A stretch of DNA of 64,000 nucleotides from Bradyrhizobium sp. NP1 (GCF_030378205.1 NZ_CP127385.1:6240001-6304000), one strand, 5' to 3'; positions 39,901 through 49,002 are shown, counted from the first letter of the stretch. Made by a program: numbers and translations. The notes: generated by a model from the letters alone, not told the origin.

Positions 39901-42159
39901 TTAGCCGCCCATAACGAGATCTTCAATGCGGATCGGGAAGCGCCGGACACGCACGCCGGTCGCATGCCAGACTGCGTTGGCAATCGCGCCGACGGTGCCG
40001 GTGATGCCGATCTCGCCAACGCCCTTCACGCCGAGCGGATTGACGTAAGGATCATCCTCCGCAACGAGGATCGCGTCCAGCGAGGGCACGTCCGCGTTGA
40101 CCGGCACATGATACTCCGCAAGGTCGGCATTCATGATCCGGCCAGTCCTGCGGTCGACGATTGCCTCTTCCTGCAACGCGAAGGACAGGCCCCAGATCAT
40201 GCCGCCAAAATACTGGCTGCGCACAAGTCGGGGGTTGATGATGCGCCCCGCAGCGAAGGCACCGACCAGGCGTGTCGCTCGCACCTGGCCGAGGTCGGGA
40301 TCGACCTTCACCTCGGCAAAGACGGCGCCGTGCGAAAACATCGCATGAGCCTCGGCAGCCTCCGGCGCACGCGCGGCCTTGGCCGTGCCGACCACCTCGG
40401 CGCGGCCGGCGCGGGCAAGGATCTCCGCATAGCTTTCGCTGCGCTCTTCGTCGCCGCGGCGATGCAGCCGACCGGAGCGGGCCACCACGCCGATATTGCC
40501 GGCGCCGAACAGCGGCGATGCAGGATCGGTGGTGGCGAGTTCCGCGAGCCGGGCGATCGCATCCTCACCGGCATTGTGGAGTGCGAGGCCGGCACTCGCC
40601 GTATGGCCGGAGCCGCCGGCTATGCCGCCGTCGGGTAGATTTGATATCCCGGAATGGAATTCGACCTCGTCGGGGTCGAGACCGAGCGCCTCCGCCGCGA
40701 TCTGGGCCAGCGCCGTCCAGGCGCCCTGTCCCATGTCGGCGCCGGCCGTTTCCACCAATGCGGTTCCGTCGGCACGCAAGGTGGCGCGCGCCTCGGCCGG
40801 GAAATGCGGGCAATGGAACAGCGCCGTGCCCATGCCCCAGCCGACGAGGAATCCGTTCTCATCCCGCATCCGGCGCGGCGCGAGCGGCCGGCCCGCCCAG
40901 CCGAAACGTTTCGCCCCTTCGGCGTAGCATTCGCGCAGCGCCTTCGACGAAAACGGCCTGCCGGTGCCCGGCTCCGTCTCGGCGTAGTTGGCCAGCCTGA
41001 AGTCGAGCGGATCCATGCCGCAGGCTTCGGCGGCCTCGTCCATCGCGACTTCGAGCGCCGCCGATCCGGACGCCTCGCCGGGTGCGCGCATCGGTCCCGG
41101 CGTGCCGATGTCGAGCCGCAGGCCCTCGTGCTCGGCGAGAATAGCCGGGCTGGCATAGAGCGGCAGCGACGCGTTTGCCGCCGGCTCGATGAATTCGTCG
41201 AAGCTGGAGGTCGCGCAAAGCGCATGGTGATGGAGCGCGGTAAGGCGCCCGTCCTGATCAGTGCCGATGCGCAGCTTCTGCCAGGTGTGGGCGCGATGGC
41301 CGACCGGGCCGTACATCTGCGCCCGGGTGAGCGCGAGCTTGACCGGCCGCTTGAGCATGCGGGCGGCCAGGATCGCGAGGATCTGCGGTCCGTTGAGGAT
41401 CGCCTTCGAGCCGAAGCCGCCGCCGAGGAATGGCGAGCGGATCAGCACGTTCTCGGCCGGGATGCCGAAATAGGCCGCATAGGAAGCACAGCTCAGCGCC
41501 ATGGCCTGGTTGGGCATGTCGAGGGTCACGCGGTCGCCGTCCCACTGCGCGACCACCGCGTGCGGCTCCATCGCGTTGTGGTATTGCGACGGCGTGAGAT
41601 AGTCGGCTTCCGTCACTTGGGCAGCAGCCGCAAGGCCGGCCTCGATGTCGCCATGGGCCGTCCGCGGCGGGGAGCCGATGCCGACGGCGGCAAGATCGCA
41701 GCGCTCGCCGCTGTCAGGTCCCGTGCGGGCGCTCTCGACTTCGTATCGCGGATTGAGCAGTGCTGCTCCCTCCGTTGCCGCCTCGAGCGTCTGCGCGATC
41801 ACCAGCGCGATCGGCTGGTTGACGTAGCGAACGCGGTCGTTCTGAAGCACCTCCACGCGAAACCCGAACGGCGGCATCTTCTCGTCCGGATCATGCGCCA
41901 GTGGCGGGCGGTTGGCCGGCGTGAGCACCTCGACGACGCCGGGATGCGCCTTGGCGGCCTCGACATCGAGCGCCGTGACACGCCCGCGCGCGATGCTGCT
42001 GACGGCGGTGACGGCGTAGAGCATGCCTTCGGGGTGGTTGTCGGCGGCATAGGTCGCGCGGCCGGTGACCTTGAGCACGCCGTCACGGCGCGTCAGCGGC
42101 TGGCCGGCATTCGACCCGTGCCGGCGGTGCTGGGTGGCTTGGGCAGTCTCAAGCGACAT
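39901..42159 (-). CDS. Xanthine dehydrogenase family molybdopterin-binding subunit (PaoC-like)
   Basis: The catalytic subunit of a molybdenum hydroxylase, 752 residues. It begins GQPLTRRDGVLKVTGRATYAAD and has the molybdopterin contacts SPFLGGGFGSKAIL and GAGADMGQGAWTALAQIAAE-like strand. The catalytic glutamate (about residue 716) is in GVKGVGEIGITGTVGAIANA. Sequence style and gene order match the E. coli periplasmic aldehyde oxidoreductase PaoABC, which oxidises aromatic aldehydes. It is the last of three genes and overlaps the FAD gene by 11 bases. No PaoD-like molybdopterin chaperone follows in the window, so maturation needs a distant gene. Confidence 0.92.
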   Translation of the reverse strand: MSLETAQATQHRRHGSNAGQPLTRRDGVLKVTGRATYAADNHPEGMLYAVTAVSSIARGRVTALDVEAAKAHPGVVEVLTPANRPPLAHDPDEKMPPFGFRVEVLQNDRVRYVNQPIALVIAQTLEAATEGAALLNPRYEVESARTGPDSGERCDLAAVGIGSPPRTAHGDIEAGLAAAAQVTEADYLTPSQYHNAMEPHAVVAQWDGDRVTLDMPNQAMALSCASYAAYFGIPAENVLIRSPFLGGGFGSKAILNGPQILAILAARMLKRPVKLALTRAQMYGPVGHRAHTWQKLRIGTDQDGRLTALHHHALCATSSFDEFIEPAANASLPLYASPAILAEHEGLRLDIGTPGPMRAPGEASGSAALEVAMDEAAEACGMDPLDFRLANYAETEPGTGRPFSSKALRECYAEGAKRFGWAGRPLAPRRMRDENGFLVGWGMGTALFHCPHFPAEARATLRADGTALVETAGADMGQGAWTALAQIAAEALGLDPDEVEFHSGISNLPDGGIAGGSGHTASAGLALHNAGEDAIARLAELATTDPASPLFGAGNIGVVARSGRLHRRGDEERSESYAEILARAGRAEVVGTAKAARAPEAAEAHAMFSHGAVFAEVKVDPDLGQVRATRLVGAFAAGRIINPRLVRSQYFGGMIWGLSFALQEEAIVDRRTGRIMNADLAEYHVPVNADVPSLDAILVAEDDPYVNPLGVKGVGEIGITGTVGAIANAVWHATGVRVRRFPIRIEDLVMGG

Positions 42160-43207
42160 GGTTCGCTCCGGGAATGGTGGAGAAGGGCGAGGCCGGCAGC
42201 GCGGGCATGACCTCTGGCGTGCCTTGCAGAGCGAGGCTCAAGGCGCGCACGACGATGCGGCGCGCCAGTTCGATCTTGAAGGCGTTGTCGCCGGACGGCC
42301 GTGCCTGCGCGAGCGCCAGCTCGGCCGCTCTCGCGAAGGCCTTCGCGGTGGGGCGCTCGCCCTCCAGCGCGACTTCCGCCTCTCGCGCGCGCCAGGGCTT
42401 TGCGGCGACACCGCCGAGCGCGATGCGCGCGCTACGGATCGCGCCGCTTTCGATCTGAAGTCCCGCCGCCGCCGCAACGACGGCAAAGGCATAGGAGGTG
42501 CGCTCGCGCAGTTTCAGATAGCGCGCATGGCGCGAGAAGGTGGCGGCTTCCGCCGGGAGTCTCACTGCGACGATGAGTTCGCCCGGCGCCAATGCGGTTT
42601 CCCGTTCAGGCGTCGCGCCGGGCAGGACATGCAAAGTGTCGATCGGGATTTCGCGGGTGCCATGCGGACCCTCGATTTCGACAACCGCATCGAGCGCAAC
42701 CAGCGGCACGCAGAAGTCGGAAGGGTGCGTGGCGATGCACTGCTCGCTCCAGCCGAGCACGGCGTGGAGGCGGTTCTCGCCCGCGCGCGCATCGCAGCCG
42801 GATCCGGGCGCGCGCCGGTTGCAGGCGCTTGCGAGGTCGTGGAAATAGGCGCAGCGCGTCCGCTGCATCAGATTGCCGCCCACGGTCGCCGCGTTGCGAA
42901 GCTGCGCTGACGCTCCCGAAAGCAACGCTTCGGCGACCGCCGGAAAGACCTGCGCGAAGCGCTGGTCATAGGCGAGGTCGGAATTGCGAACCAGCGCGCC
43001 GATGCGCACGCCGCCGTCCGGCAGCCATTCGATGCGGTCGAGGCCGGGCAGCCGTGTGATGTCGATGACCCGCTCGGGCCGTGCGGCGCCCCCCTTCATC
43101 ACGTCAAGCAGATTGGTGCCGGCTGCCAGATAGACCGATCCCCGACGGGCCGCGGCCGCGACGGCCTCCGGCACGCTGGCCGGCCTTACGTAGTCGAAGC
43201 GATTCAT
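42149..43207 (-). CDS. FAD-binding subunit with extra [4Fe-4S] loop (PaoB-like)
   Basis: A 352-residue flavin subunit of the same hydroxylase. FAD motifs are VYLAAGTNLLDVMKGG near residue 25-40 and ATVGGNLMQRTRC near 107-119. The loop between Cys119 and Cys157 holds four cysteines (119, 129, 138 and 157), in RCAYFHDLASAC, GSGCDARAGENRLH and SEQCIATHPSDF. PaoB and 4-hydroxybenzoyl-CoA reductase beta subunits carry an extra [4Fe-4S] cluster in the same loop, so one is expected here. It overlaps the 2Fe-2S gene by 4 bases and the molybdenum gene by 11, pointing to coupled translation. Confidence 0.92.
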   Translation of the reverse strand: MNRFDYVRPASVPEAVAAAARRGSVYLAAGTNLLDVMKGGAARPERVIDITRLPGLDRIEWLPDGGVRIGALVRNSDLAYDQRFAQVFPAVAEALLSGASAQLRNAATVGGNLMQRTRCAYFHDLASACNRRAPGSGCDARAGENRLHAVLGWSEQCIATHPSDFCVPLVALDAVVEIEGPHGTREIPIDTLHVLPGATPERETALAPGELIVAVRLPAEAATFSRHARYLKLRERTSYAFAVVAAAAGLQIESGAIRSARIALGGVAAKPWRAREAEVALEGERPTAKAFARAAELALAQARPSGDNAFKIELARRIVVRALSLALQGTPEVMPALPASPFSTIPGANHVA

Positions 43208-43701
43208 GCCGCGTCCTTCCGGTTACGTTCTGCGAGCGTCTTCTGCGCTTCCAGCACCGCTTCGGTGATGCCCTGATAGGCGCCGCAGCGGCAGATGTTG
43301 CCGCTCATCAATTCGCGGATGCGCTCCGGATCGTCTCCGGCATGGCCTTCCGCGATGAGACCGACGGCGCTCATGACCTGACCCGGCGTGCAGTAGCCGC
43401 ACTGGAAGCCGTCATACGCGATGAAGGCGGCCTGGACCGGGTGCAGCGTCTCGCCGCCGGCGAGCCCCTCGATCGTGGTGACCTTGGCGCCGTCGAGGCT
43501 GGCAGCCAGCACGAGGCAGGAATTGATGCGCCGTCCGTCGACGAGCACGGTGCAGGCGCCGCACTGTCCCCGGTCGCACCCCTTCTTGGTGCCCGTCAGG
43601 TCGAGCCGCTCGCGCAACAGGTCGAGCAGCGTCACCCGCGGGTCGTCGAGCGCAATCGCTCGCGGCAGACCATTGACGGTGAGGCTGATGGAGAGTGACA
43701 T
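43204..43701 (-). CDS. 2Fe-2S subunit of molybdenum hydroxylase (PaoA-like)
   Basis: A 165-residue subunit with two [2Fe-2S] clusters. The plant-type cluster is bound by Cys42, 47, 50 and 62 (GCDRGQCGACTVLV), the second by Cys101, 104, 137 and 139 (CGYCTPGQVM, NICRCGAYQG). The start at 43701 gives MSLSISLTVNGLPR; an open frame to 43791 adds 30 residues without a twin-arginine motif. E. coli PaoA has a Tat signal; none is visible here, so this enzyme may be cytoplasmic. It is the first gene of the operon and divergent from the TetR gene. Confidence 0.92.
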   Translation of the reverse strand: MSLSISLTVNGLPRAIALDDPRVTLLDLLRERLDLTGTKKGCDRGQCGACTVLVDGRRINSCLVLAASLDGAKVTTIEGLAGGETLHPVQAAFIAYDGFQCGYCTPGQVMSAVGLIAEGHAGDDPERIRELMSGNICRCGAYQGITEAVLEAQKTLAERNRKDAA

Positions 43702-43847
43702 CAAGGTACTCCATTCAGTGATCGTGATGTATGGATCGAAGCCGCCGACCGGCGGCAGGAAAGCGGGCGCGGAGGGATCTGAACGGTCCATCGGCCCTGA
43801 CCGGGAATGGGTGCGTTGCGCGTTGTCCCGGCCTACTGGCTATTTAT

Positions 43848-43864
43848 ACGGAGGAACCCTCCGT
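43848..43864. promoter_or_regulatory. TetR operator between molybdenum hydroxylase operon and its regulator
   Basis: ACGGAGG-AAC-CCTCCGT, a perfect 7-base inverted repeat with a 3-base centre, in the 199-base divergent gap. AT-rich bases flank it (TTTAT, TTTATC), as in a promoter. A site in this place could control both genes. Binding by the adjacent TetR protein is inferred from position. Confidence 0.65.
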
Positions 43865-43900
43865 TTATCAAGAGGGAACAAGCCCTGGCTGGACACAAAA

Positions 43901-44479
43901 ATGGGAAGTGAAACCGCAAAGGCAAACCGCAAGCCGCGCGCGGATTCGATTCGCAATCGCGAGCTTCTTCTTGAAGCGGCGACGCAGGTGTTCAGCGCCG
44001 GCGGCCAGCAGGCGAGCCTGGAGGCGGTTGCGCGCCGGGCGGGGGTCGGGATTGGCACGCTCTATCGCCATTTCCCCACGCGGGAAGCCCTGTTCGAAGC
44101 GGTCTACCGGCACGAGGTCGATCAGCTGGGGGCGCTCGCCGAACGGCTTGCGCGCGACGCCGCGCCCGTGGAGGCGCTGCGCCAATGGCTGCATGCCAAC
44201 GTCCGCCTCGTGGCTACCAAGAAAGGCATGGTCGAAGCTCTGCAACTCGTCGCCCACGGCTCGACCGAGCTGAAGGCCTATTCGTTCGAGCGGCTGACCG
44301 ATGCGATCGGCCTCTTGCTCGAGCGCGGGGTCAAGGCCGGCGAGCTGCGCTCCGACATCGCGCCGGAAGACCTGCTGCGAACCCTCATCGGAATCTTCTA
44401 TTCCCAGGGCACAGCCGACTGGCAGCCGACCGCGCAGCGCCTTGTTGACGTCTTCGTCGACGGGCTCCGCAAGCGCTGA
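43901..44479 (+). CDS. TetR/AcrR family regulator of the PaoABC-like operon
   Basis: A 192-residue regulator. The helix-turn-helix is in QQASLEAVARRAGVGIGTLYRHFPTREAL (split here as AVARRAGVGIGTLYRHF, about residues 42-58). The C-terminal ligand domain (TDAIGLLLERGVKAGELR, TLIGIFYSQG) fits TetR proteins of the SbtR-like or general type. The ATG at 43901 (MGSETAKANRKPRAD) is chosen because the frame further upstream reads through the operator and the divergent gene. The likely signal is an aldehyde or other substrate of the hydroxylase; that is inference. Confidence 0.9.
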   Translation: MGSETAKANRKPRADSIRNRELLLEAATQVFSAGGQQASLEAVARRAGVGIGTLYRHFPTREALFEAVYRHEVDQLGALAERLARDAAPVEALRQWLHANVRLVATKKGMVEALQLVAHGSTELKAYSFERLTDAIGLLLERGVKAGELRSDIAPEDLLRTLIGIFYSQGTADWQPTAQRLVDVFVDGLRKR

Positions 44480-44505
44480 CACAATCGTACGAGGTTGGAT
44501 CGCAG

Positions 44506-44671
44506 CTGGTGCGGCGGTTCAGAAGTCCGCATCATTCTGACCCACGAGTTCGCAATGCGGACTTCTGAACCAAAGCCGCACCAGGTCTATAATTTGCTGG
44601 TGTCCTTCAATTTCGAAGTTCGCAAGGGAGGATGCCGCGGAATGATGCGAACTTCGGAATTGGGACACTAG
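44506..44671 (+). repeat. Composite double-hairpin repeat, copy 2
   Basis: Hairpin 1 (44506-44584) pairs CTGGTGCGGC-GGTTCAGAAG... with ...CTGAACC-AAA-GCCGCACCAG, the AAA being extra in the inner arm. The spacer is GTCTATAATTTG. Hairpin 2 (44597-44671) pairs CTGGTGTCC-TTC-AATTTCG... with ...CGGAATTGGGACACTAG, the extra TTC again in the inner arm. Total 166 bp, as in copy 1. It fills the gap between the TetR and TauE genes, and its last base is the first base of the likely TauE start codon. Confidence 0.88.
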
Positions 44672-45411
44672 TGGAAACGTCCGCCTATGCGGTTCTGCTG
44701 TTCGGCGCGCTGGCCGGCGGCTTCATTTCCGGCCTCGCCGGGTTCGGCACCGCGCTGATGGCGCTCGGCATCTGGCTCTTTGTGCTGCCGCCGTCGCTTG
44801 CGGTGCCGCTGGTGCTGAGCTGCTCGGTGATCGCCCAGAGCCTGACCCTGCCCTCGATGTGGAAGGATTTCGATCTCTCGCTGGTCTGGCCGTTCCTGAT
44901 CGGCGGGCTCGCCGGGGTGCCGCTCGGCACGCTCCTGATCGCGCATGCCGACCCTGCCGTCTTCAAGCTGACGATCGGCGTGTTCCTGGTGGTGTTTCCG
45001 GTCGTGCTGCTGCTGCAGCGGCGGCCGATGGCGTTCCGCTTCGGCGGCAGGCTCGCCGACGGCGCGATCGGATTCGCCGGCGGCATCATGGGCGGGCTCG
45101 CGGGCCTTTCCGGGCCGCTGCCGATCCTGTGGGCGAGCGTGCGCGGCTGGGGCAAGCATGAGCGGCGCGGCGTGTTCCAGATCTACAACTGGACGGTGCT
45201 GCTGACGGCGCTCTGCCTGCAGATCGGCTCCGGCCTCGTCGAGCGGCGGGTGATCTGGCTGATCCTGCTCGCCTTTCCCGGCACGCTGATCGGCACCCGG
45301 CTCGGCGCGCGGGTCTATCGCGCGCTCAGAGACCGCCATTTCGCCGACGTGGCGTTCGTGCTGTTGTTTTTTTCCGGTGTTGGCCTGGTCTGGAACAGCC
45401 TCGCGCGTTGA
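44671..45411 (+). CDS. Sulfite exporter TauE/SafE family membrane protein
   Basis: A 246-residue membrane protein with about eight helices and the two TauE repeats: GALAGGFISGLAGFGTALMA near residues 10-30 and GGIMGGLAGLSGPLPILWA in the second half. The family exports sulfite or organosulfonates, or takes up small acids; the substrate here is unknown. The GTG at 44671 (reading METSAYAVLLFG) is preferred because an in-frame ATG at 44632 lies wholly within the hairpin repeat. With that start the repeat provides the ribosome site region, an odd arrangement. It is probably monocistronic. Confidence 0.85.
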   Translation: METSAYAVLLFGALAGGFISGLAGFGTALMALGIWLFVLPPSLAVPLVLSCSVIAQSLTLPSMWKDFDLSLVWPFLIGGLAGVPLGTLLIAHADPAVFKLTIGVFLVVFPVVLLLQRRPMAFRFGGRLADGAIGFAGGIMGGLAGLSGPLPILWASVRGWGKHERRGVFQIYNWTVLLTALCLQIGSGLVERRVIWLILLAFPGTLIGTRLGARVYRALRDRHFADVAFVLLFFSGVGLVWNSLAR

Positions 45412-45474
45412 GTTGGCGCCGCCTCACCCGCACGGCCAACGCCGCAGCACGGCTCTGAATGTCTGTCTCGACAC

Positions 45475-46317
45475 TCACCGCCCCCTGTGCTCCTGCCATT
45501 TTTTTTCGCCGATCAGACAGGGCACCCGGGGCTCTTTCTCGGCGGCCGGGACGATCCGATGCTCCGGCGTGAAGCCTGCAACTTCGAGAACAAGCTTGGT
45601 CCGGATCGCTTCCTGGAATTTTTCGCGATCCTTGATCGTCATGATGAAGGCGCCCGGCCCTCCGATCACGCAGTCCTCGTAATAGAGATCGAGATTCTCG
45701 ATATCGATCGTCGAATAGGATGGCTCCTTCACCATGATAGGCAGGCCGTTGATGATGACGCCCTTCGCCACGGCAGCGTCGCGCGCGACGGTCACGGGGG
45801 CTCCGTCGTTGTTCGGCCCGTCGCCGGAAATATCGATGACGCGCCGCAACCCGTGATAGGGATTCTCTTCGAACAGCTGCACTGCGAAATCGATCGCGCC
45901 GGAAATCGAGGTGCTCGAACCGCGGCGAACCGGCGTTTTCATGATCTCGGCGGCCACGGCATCCGCCGATTCCGGGCCGTCGATCACCCGCCAGGGAATG
46001 ATGATCTTCTCGTCGCCCGACATCGACCACTCGAAATAGGTCACGGCCACCTTGCTGCCCGGACCGGCCCTCAGCGCCTGAAGGAAGTCTTTCGAGACGA
46101 TGGCCTGTGCGTAGCCCTCGCGCTGAATGGCAAGTTCGTCCATATCCATCGAATAGGAGACGTCGACGGCGATAACGAGCTCGACATTGACGGATGGCAC
46201 ATTGTGCCTGGTGTCGGCGAATCGAGATTTCGGGCTCGGCGCGGCAATGCCAGCAACGTCACCTCCGACTATCGCCCCCGCAATAAGCACCGCCCCGACC
46301 GAGACACACCAGCGCAC
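45475..46317 (-). CDS. DUF1194 secreted protein with von Willebrand A-type fold
   Basis: A 280-residue protein with an N-terminal signal peptide (MRWCVSVGAVLIAGAIVGGD, then a likely cut after AGIA). A metal-ion site follows at residues 52-56 (DVSYS, the MIDAS DxSxS), with the rest of the VWA-like domain in GSSTSISGAIDFAVQLF and RVIDISGDGPNNDG. DUF1194 proteins are predicted periplasmic or exported VWA proteins of unknown role, perhaps binding protein partners through the metal. It has no obvious operon partner; the MocR gene is 103 bases upstream on the same strand. Confidence 0.88.
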   Translation of the reverse strand: MRWCVSVGAVLIAGAIVGGDVAGIAAPSPKSRFADTRHNVPSVNVELVIAVDVSYSMDMDELAIQREGYAQAIVSKDFLQALRAGPGSKVAVTYFEWSMSGDEKIIIPWRVIDGPESADAVAAEIMKTPVRRGSSTSISGAIDFAVQLFEENPYHGLRRVIDISGDGPNNDGAPVTVARDAAVAKGVIINGLPIMVKEPSYSTIDIENLDLYYEDCVIGGPGAFIMTIKDREKFQEAIRTKLVLEVAGFTPEHRIVPAAEKEPRVPCLIGEKKWQEHRGR

Positions 46318-46420
46318 GGCGGCCCTCCCGTCCGTTCAGGGGATGGTGACACCCAAACCGCGCCGCGAAAAGCGGAAACTCGCAATTGTCGTTCACGTTC
46401 GCAGCAATCGAGGCGTGATC

Positions 46421-47875
46421 TCAGCGCGCGATCCGCCGCAGCACCTCGCCGATCATGTCGACGCCGGCATCGATCTCGCGCTCGTTCCAGGCGGCGAAGC
46501 CGAGAAACAGGCCGCGCTCGCTGGTCCTGCCGACAAAGAGCGGTGACAGCGCGCGCGCCGTGACGCCTGCGTCGCGAAGCTGCCTGACGACGGCGACATC
46601 GTCGGTCGGCCGGCGCAAGTGCGCGACAAGCTGCATCCCGCCGCTCGGCGGAACCACGCGCAGCCGCTCGCCGGCGGCCCGCTCCAGCGCGCGCACGAAA
46701 TGATCGCGCCGGTCGCGGTAGAGGCGCGACATCTTGCGGATATGGGCCGCGAAATGGCCGTCCTCGATGAACGCGGCCAGCGCGTCCTGCAGCGGCGCGG
46801 CACCGAGCTGGCCGGCATGGCGCTGTGCCCGCCCGAACAGATCGACATAGCCCGGCGGCACCACGACATAGCCCAGCCGAATGTCCGGGCAGGTCGATTT
46901 GGAAAACGTGCCGACATAGAAGATGCGGCCGGCCGCATCGAGCCCTTGCAACGCAGCCACCGGCCGGCCGTCGAAGTGGAACTCGCTGTCATAGTCGTCC
47001 TCGATGATCAGCGCGCCCGCGGCCGCGGCGAAGCCGAGCAATTGCTGGCGCCGCGCAACGTCCATCAGGCGGCCGGTCGGATACTGGTGCGATGGCGTGA
47101 CGAAGATCAGCCGCGGCTGATCGTTGCGGCCGTCGATCGCGAGCCCGCTGCCGTCGAGCGCGACGCCGCAGACGCGCGCGCCGGCGGCCTCGAGCGCGAC
47201 GCGCGCGCCGATATAGCCGGGGCTCTCCAGCCAGGCGAGATCGCCGGCATCGAGCACGACCCGCGCGACGAGCTCGATCGCAGCTTGCGCCGACGGCAGG
47301 ATCATCACCTGGCGTGCATCCGCCCTGACGCCGCGGTGTTCGACCAGATAGCGCAGCAGCGCGGCCTGCAGCGCCGGCCGGTTCACCTCGGATGCGCCGC
47401 TTGCCGGCCGGCCGCGCGCCGCGCGGCGCAGGTAGCGCGCCCAAAGATCGTGCGGAAATTCGCGCGCGTCGGCGAGCCCGGGCTGGAACGGCCGCGGCAC
47501 CCCGTCGTCGAGGATCGGCCAGTCCGCCCGCGAAAGCCGCCTCGCCCATTGCGACATCCGTGGCTGCGCCGCCATGCCCCGCGATGCGGGCCGCGCACGC
47601 ATGAGGCCGGCCTTCGTTCCGGCGACGGCCGGACGGCGCCCGCGCGACAGCAGCAGATATCCCTCCATCGCCAGCTGATCGACGACCGCCGACACCGTGT
47701 TGCGCGACAGGCCGAGCTGCGTCGCGAGACTTCGGCTCGACGGCAGGCGGTAGCCCGGCGCAAGCGCGCCCGAGAGGATCGCCTGGCGCAGCGCGTTGCA
47801 GAGCTGCCGCGTCAGCGTCTCACCCGGTTTCGGCTGCAGCGCGACGTCGATCAGGCCGGACAGTATCTCGGTCAT
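46421..47875 (-). CDS. MocR-type regulator: GntR DNA-binding domain fused to aminotransferase-like domain
   Basis: A 484-residue regulator of the PdxR/MocR group. Residues about 15-80 form the winged helix (LPSSRSLATQLGLSRNTVSAV). From about 120 a fold-type I aminotransferase domain follows, with Asp293-Tyr in IEDDYDSEF and the PLP lysine Lys326 in VGTFSKSTCPD. The domain binds PLP or a PLP-amino acid adduct as a signal, and usually does no catalysis. It is divergent from a DMT exporter and the gap holds inverted AACTGG/CCAGTT sites, so it probably controls that exporter in response to an amine or amino acid. Confidence 0.92.
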   Translation of the reverse strand: MTEILSGLIDVALQPKPGETLTRQLCNALRQAILSGALAPGYRLPSSRSLATQLGLSRNTVSAVVDQLAMEGYLLLSRGRRPAVAGTKAGLMRARPASRGMAAQPRMSQWARRLSRADWPILDDGVPRPFQPGLADAREFPHDLWARYLRRAARGRPASGASEVNRPALQAALLRYLVEHRGVRADARQVMILPSAQAAIELVARVVLDAGDLAWLESPGYIGARVALEAAGARVCGVALDGSGLAIDGRNDQPRLIFVTPSHQYPTGRLMDVARRQQLLGFAAAAGALIIEDDYDSEFHFDGRPVAALQGLDAAGRIFYVGTFSKSTCPDIRLGYVVVPPGYVDLFGRAQRHAGQLGAAPLQDALAAFIEDGHFAAHIRKMSRLYRDRRDHFVRALERAAGERLRVVPPSGGMQLVAHLRRPTDDVAVVRQLRDAGVTARALSPLFVGRTSERGLFLGFAAWNEREIDAGVDMIGEVLRRIAR

Positions 47876-47877
47876 CG

Positions 47878-47926
47878 AACTGGCACCATGATTTTATCAC
47901 AAATGGAGCTTTTCAAGATACCAGTT
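47878..47926. promoter_or_regulatory. Candidate MocR operator in the divergent gap
   Basis: AACTGGCAC at 47878 and ATACCAGTT ending at 47926 are inverted copies of AACTGG(C/T)A, with centres about 43 bases apart. Two widely spaced half-sites on one gap fit what is known of MocR dimers, which contact distant sites. The left copy overlaps the MocR start region, as for autorepression. Other sequence in the 125-base gap is AT-rich for this window. Confidence 0.5.
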
Positions 47927-48000
47927 AGACCTATGATGCCTTGTCCGTCCAGCCGCCGCGGCTTCGCGCGGCGCATCTTTTTGAAAGTGCCGACCGTTCC

Positions 48001-48954
48001 ATGGACCATGCCCTTTCCCGCCGCGCGGCGCTGATGCTGTTTGCGGTCGTCGTGTTCGCCTGGGGCCTCAACTGGTCCGTCACCAAGGTCATCGTGCAGA
48101 GCGTGACGCCGCTCTGGACCACCACGATCCGCTCGGCGGTGGCGACGGTGGCGCTCGCCGTGCTGCTCGCCGCGCGCCGGCAGCTCATCCTGCCGCCCCG
48201 CCGCGACATGCCGGTCGTCGTCGCGATCGCGATGCTGCACATGGTGGCGTTCTCGGCGCTGGTCGCGTTCGGCCTGCAGTTCGTCCCGGCGGGGCGATCG
48301 GCGGTGCTCGGCTACACGACACCGCTGTGGGTGGTACCTGGCGCCTGGCTGTTCCTGCGCGAGCCGATGAGCCGGATGCGCCTTGCCGGCGTCGGGCTCG
48401 GCCTCGCCGGCATCGCCGTGATGTTCAATCCGCTGGCCTTCGACTGGAGCGACCACAAGGCGTTCATCGGCAGCGGATTGATCCTGCTCGCGGCGCTGTT
48501 CTGGGCCGCCAACATTCTCTACGTCCGCTCGCACAAATGGATCGCGACGCCGTTCCAGCTCACCTTCTGGCAGACGCTGCTGGCAACCTTCGTGCTTGGG
48601 GCGATGGCGCTCGCGGTCGACGGCCCGCCGCATATCGAGTGGACGCCGCGTCTTGTCGCCGGCTTTCTCTACGGCGGCATCATCGGCACGGTGCTGGCCT
48701 ACTGGGCGATGGCCACCGTCAACCGCAGCCTGCCGGCGGTGACGACATCGCTCGGCATCCTGGCGACGCCGGTGGTCGGCCTGGCCAATTCGGCGATCGC
48801 GTTCGGCGAGCCGATCACCGCATCGCTGGTCTGCGCGATGGCGATGATCCTCGGCGGCATCGCCATCGGCACGCTTCCCGCCGGCAGCGGACGCGCCGAT
48901 CGCAAGAGCGACGCGCCCGCCCTTGGCAAGGCCGGCGAGGTAATGGCGGAGTGA
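48001..48954 (+). CDS. EamA/DMT family transporter
   Basis: A 317-residue membrane protein with ten helices in two EamA repeats; the first repeat starts AALMLFAVVVFAWGLNWSVTK and the second near LILLAALFWAANILYVRSHKW. The conserved GYTTPLWVVPGAWLFLREP is typical. DMT proteins of this type export amino acids or other small metabolites. The start at 48001 (MDHALSRRAALMLF) is preferred over a TTG at 47941. It ends with a strong terminator. Control by the divergent MocR gene is likely. Confidence 0.9.
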   Translation: MDHALSRRAALMLFAVVVFAWGLNWSVTKVIVQSVTPLWTTTIRSAVATVALAVLLAARRQLILPPRRDMPVVVAIAMLHMVAFSALVAFGLQFVPAGRSAVLGYTTPLWVVPGAWLFLREPMSRMRLAGVGLGLAGIAVMFNPLAFDWSDHKAFIGSGLILLAALFWAANILYVRSHKWIATPFQLTFWQTLLATFVLGAMALAVDGPPHIEWTPRLVAGFLYGGIIGTVLAYWAMATVNRSLPAVTTSLGILATPVVGLANSAIAFGEPITASLVCAMAMILGGIAIGTLPAGSGRADRKSDAPALGKAGEVMAE

Positions 48955-48998
48955 GCGCGATAGCCGAGATCTATCGGGCTATCGCGCTTTAGCTTTTT
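48955..48998 (+). terminator. Rho-independent terminator of the DMT transporter gene
   Basis: GCGCGATAGCC (48955-48965) and GGCTATCGCGC (48977-48987) form the stem. TTTAGCTTTTTG follows. The hairpin begins immediately after the stop codon. Confidence 0.88.
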
Positions 48999-49002
48999 GT
49001 TC

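Noticed and set aside
44632..44670. An upstream ATG as start of the TauE gene
   Set aside because: The 13 codons lie wholly inside the hairpin repeat and add no TauE sequence; GTG 44671 begins just before the first membrane helix.
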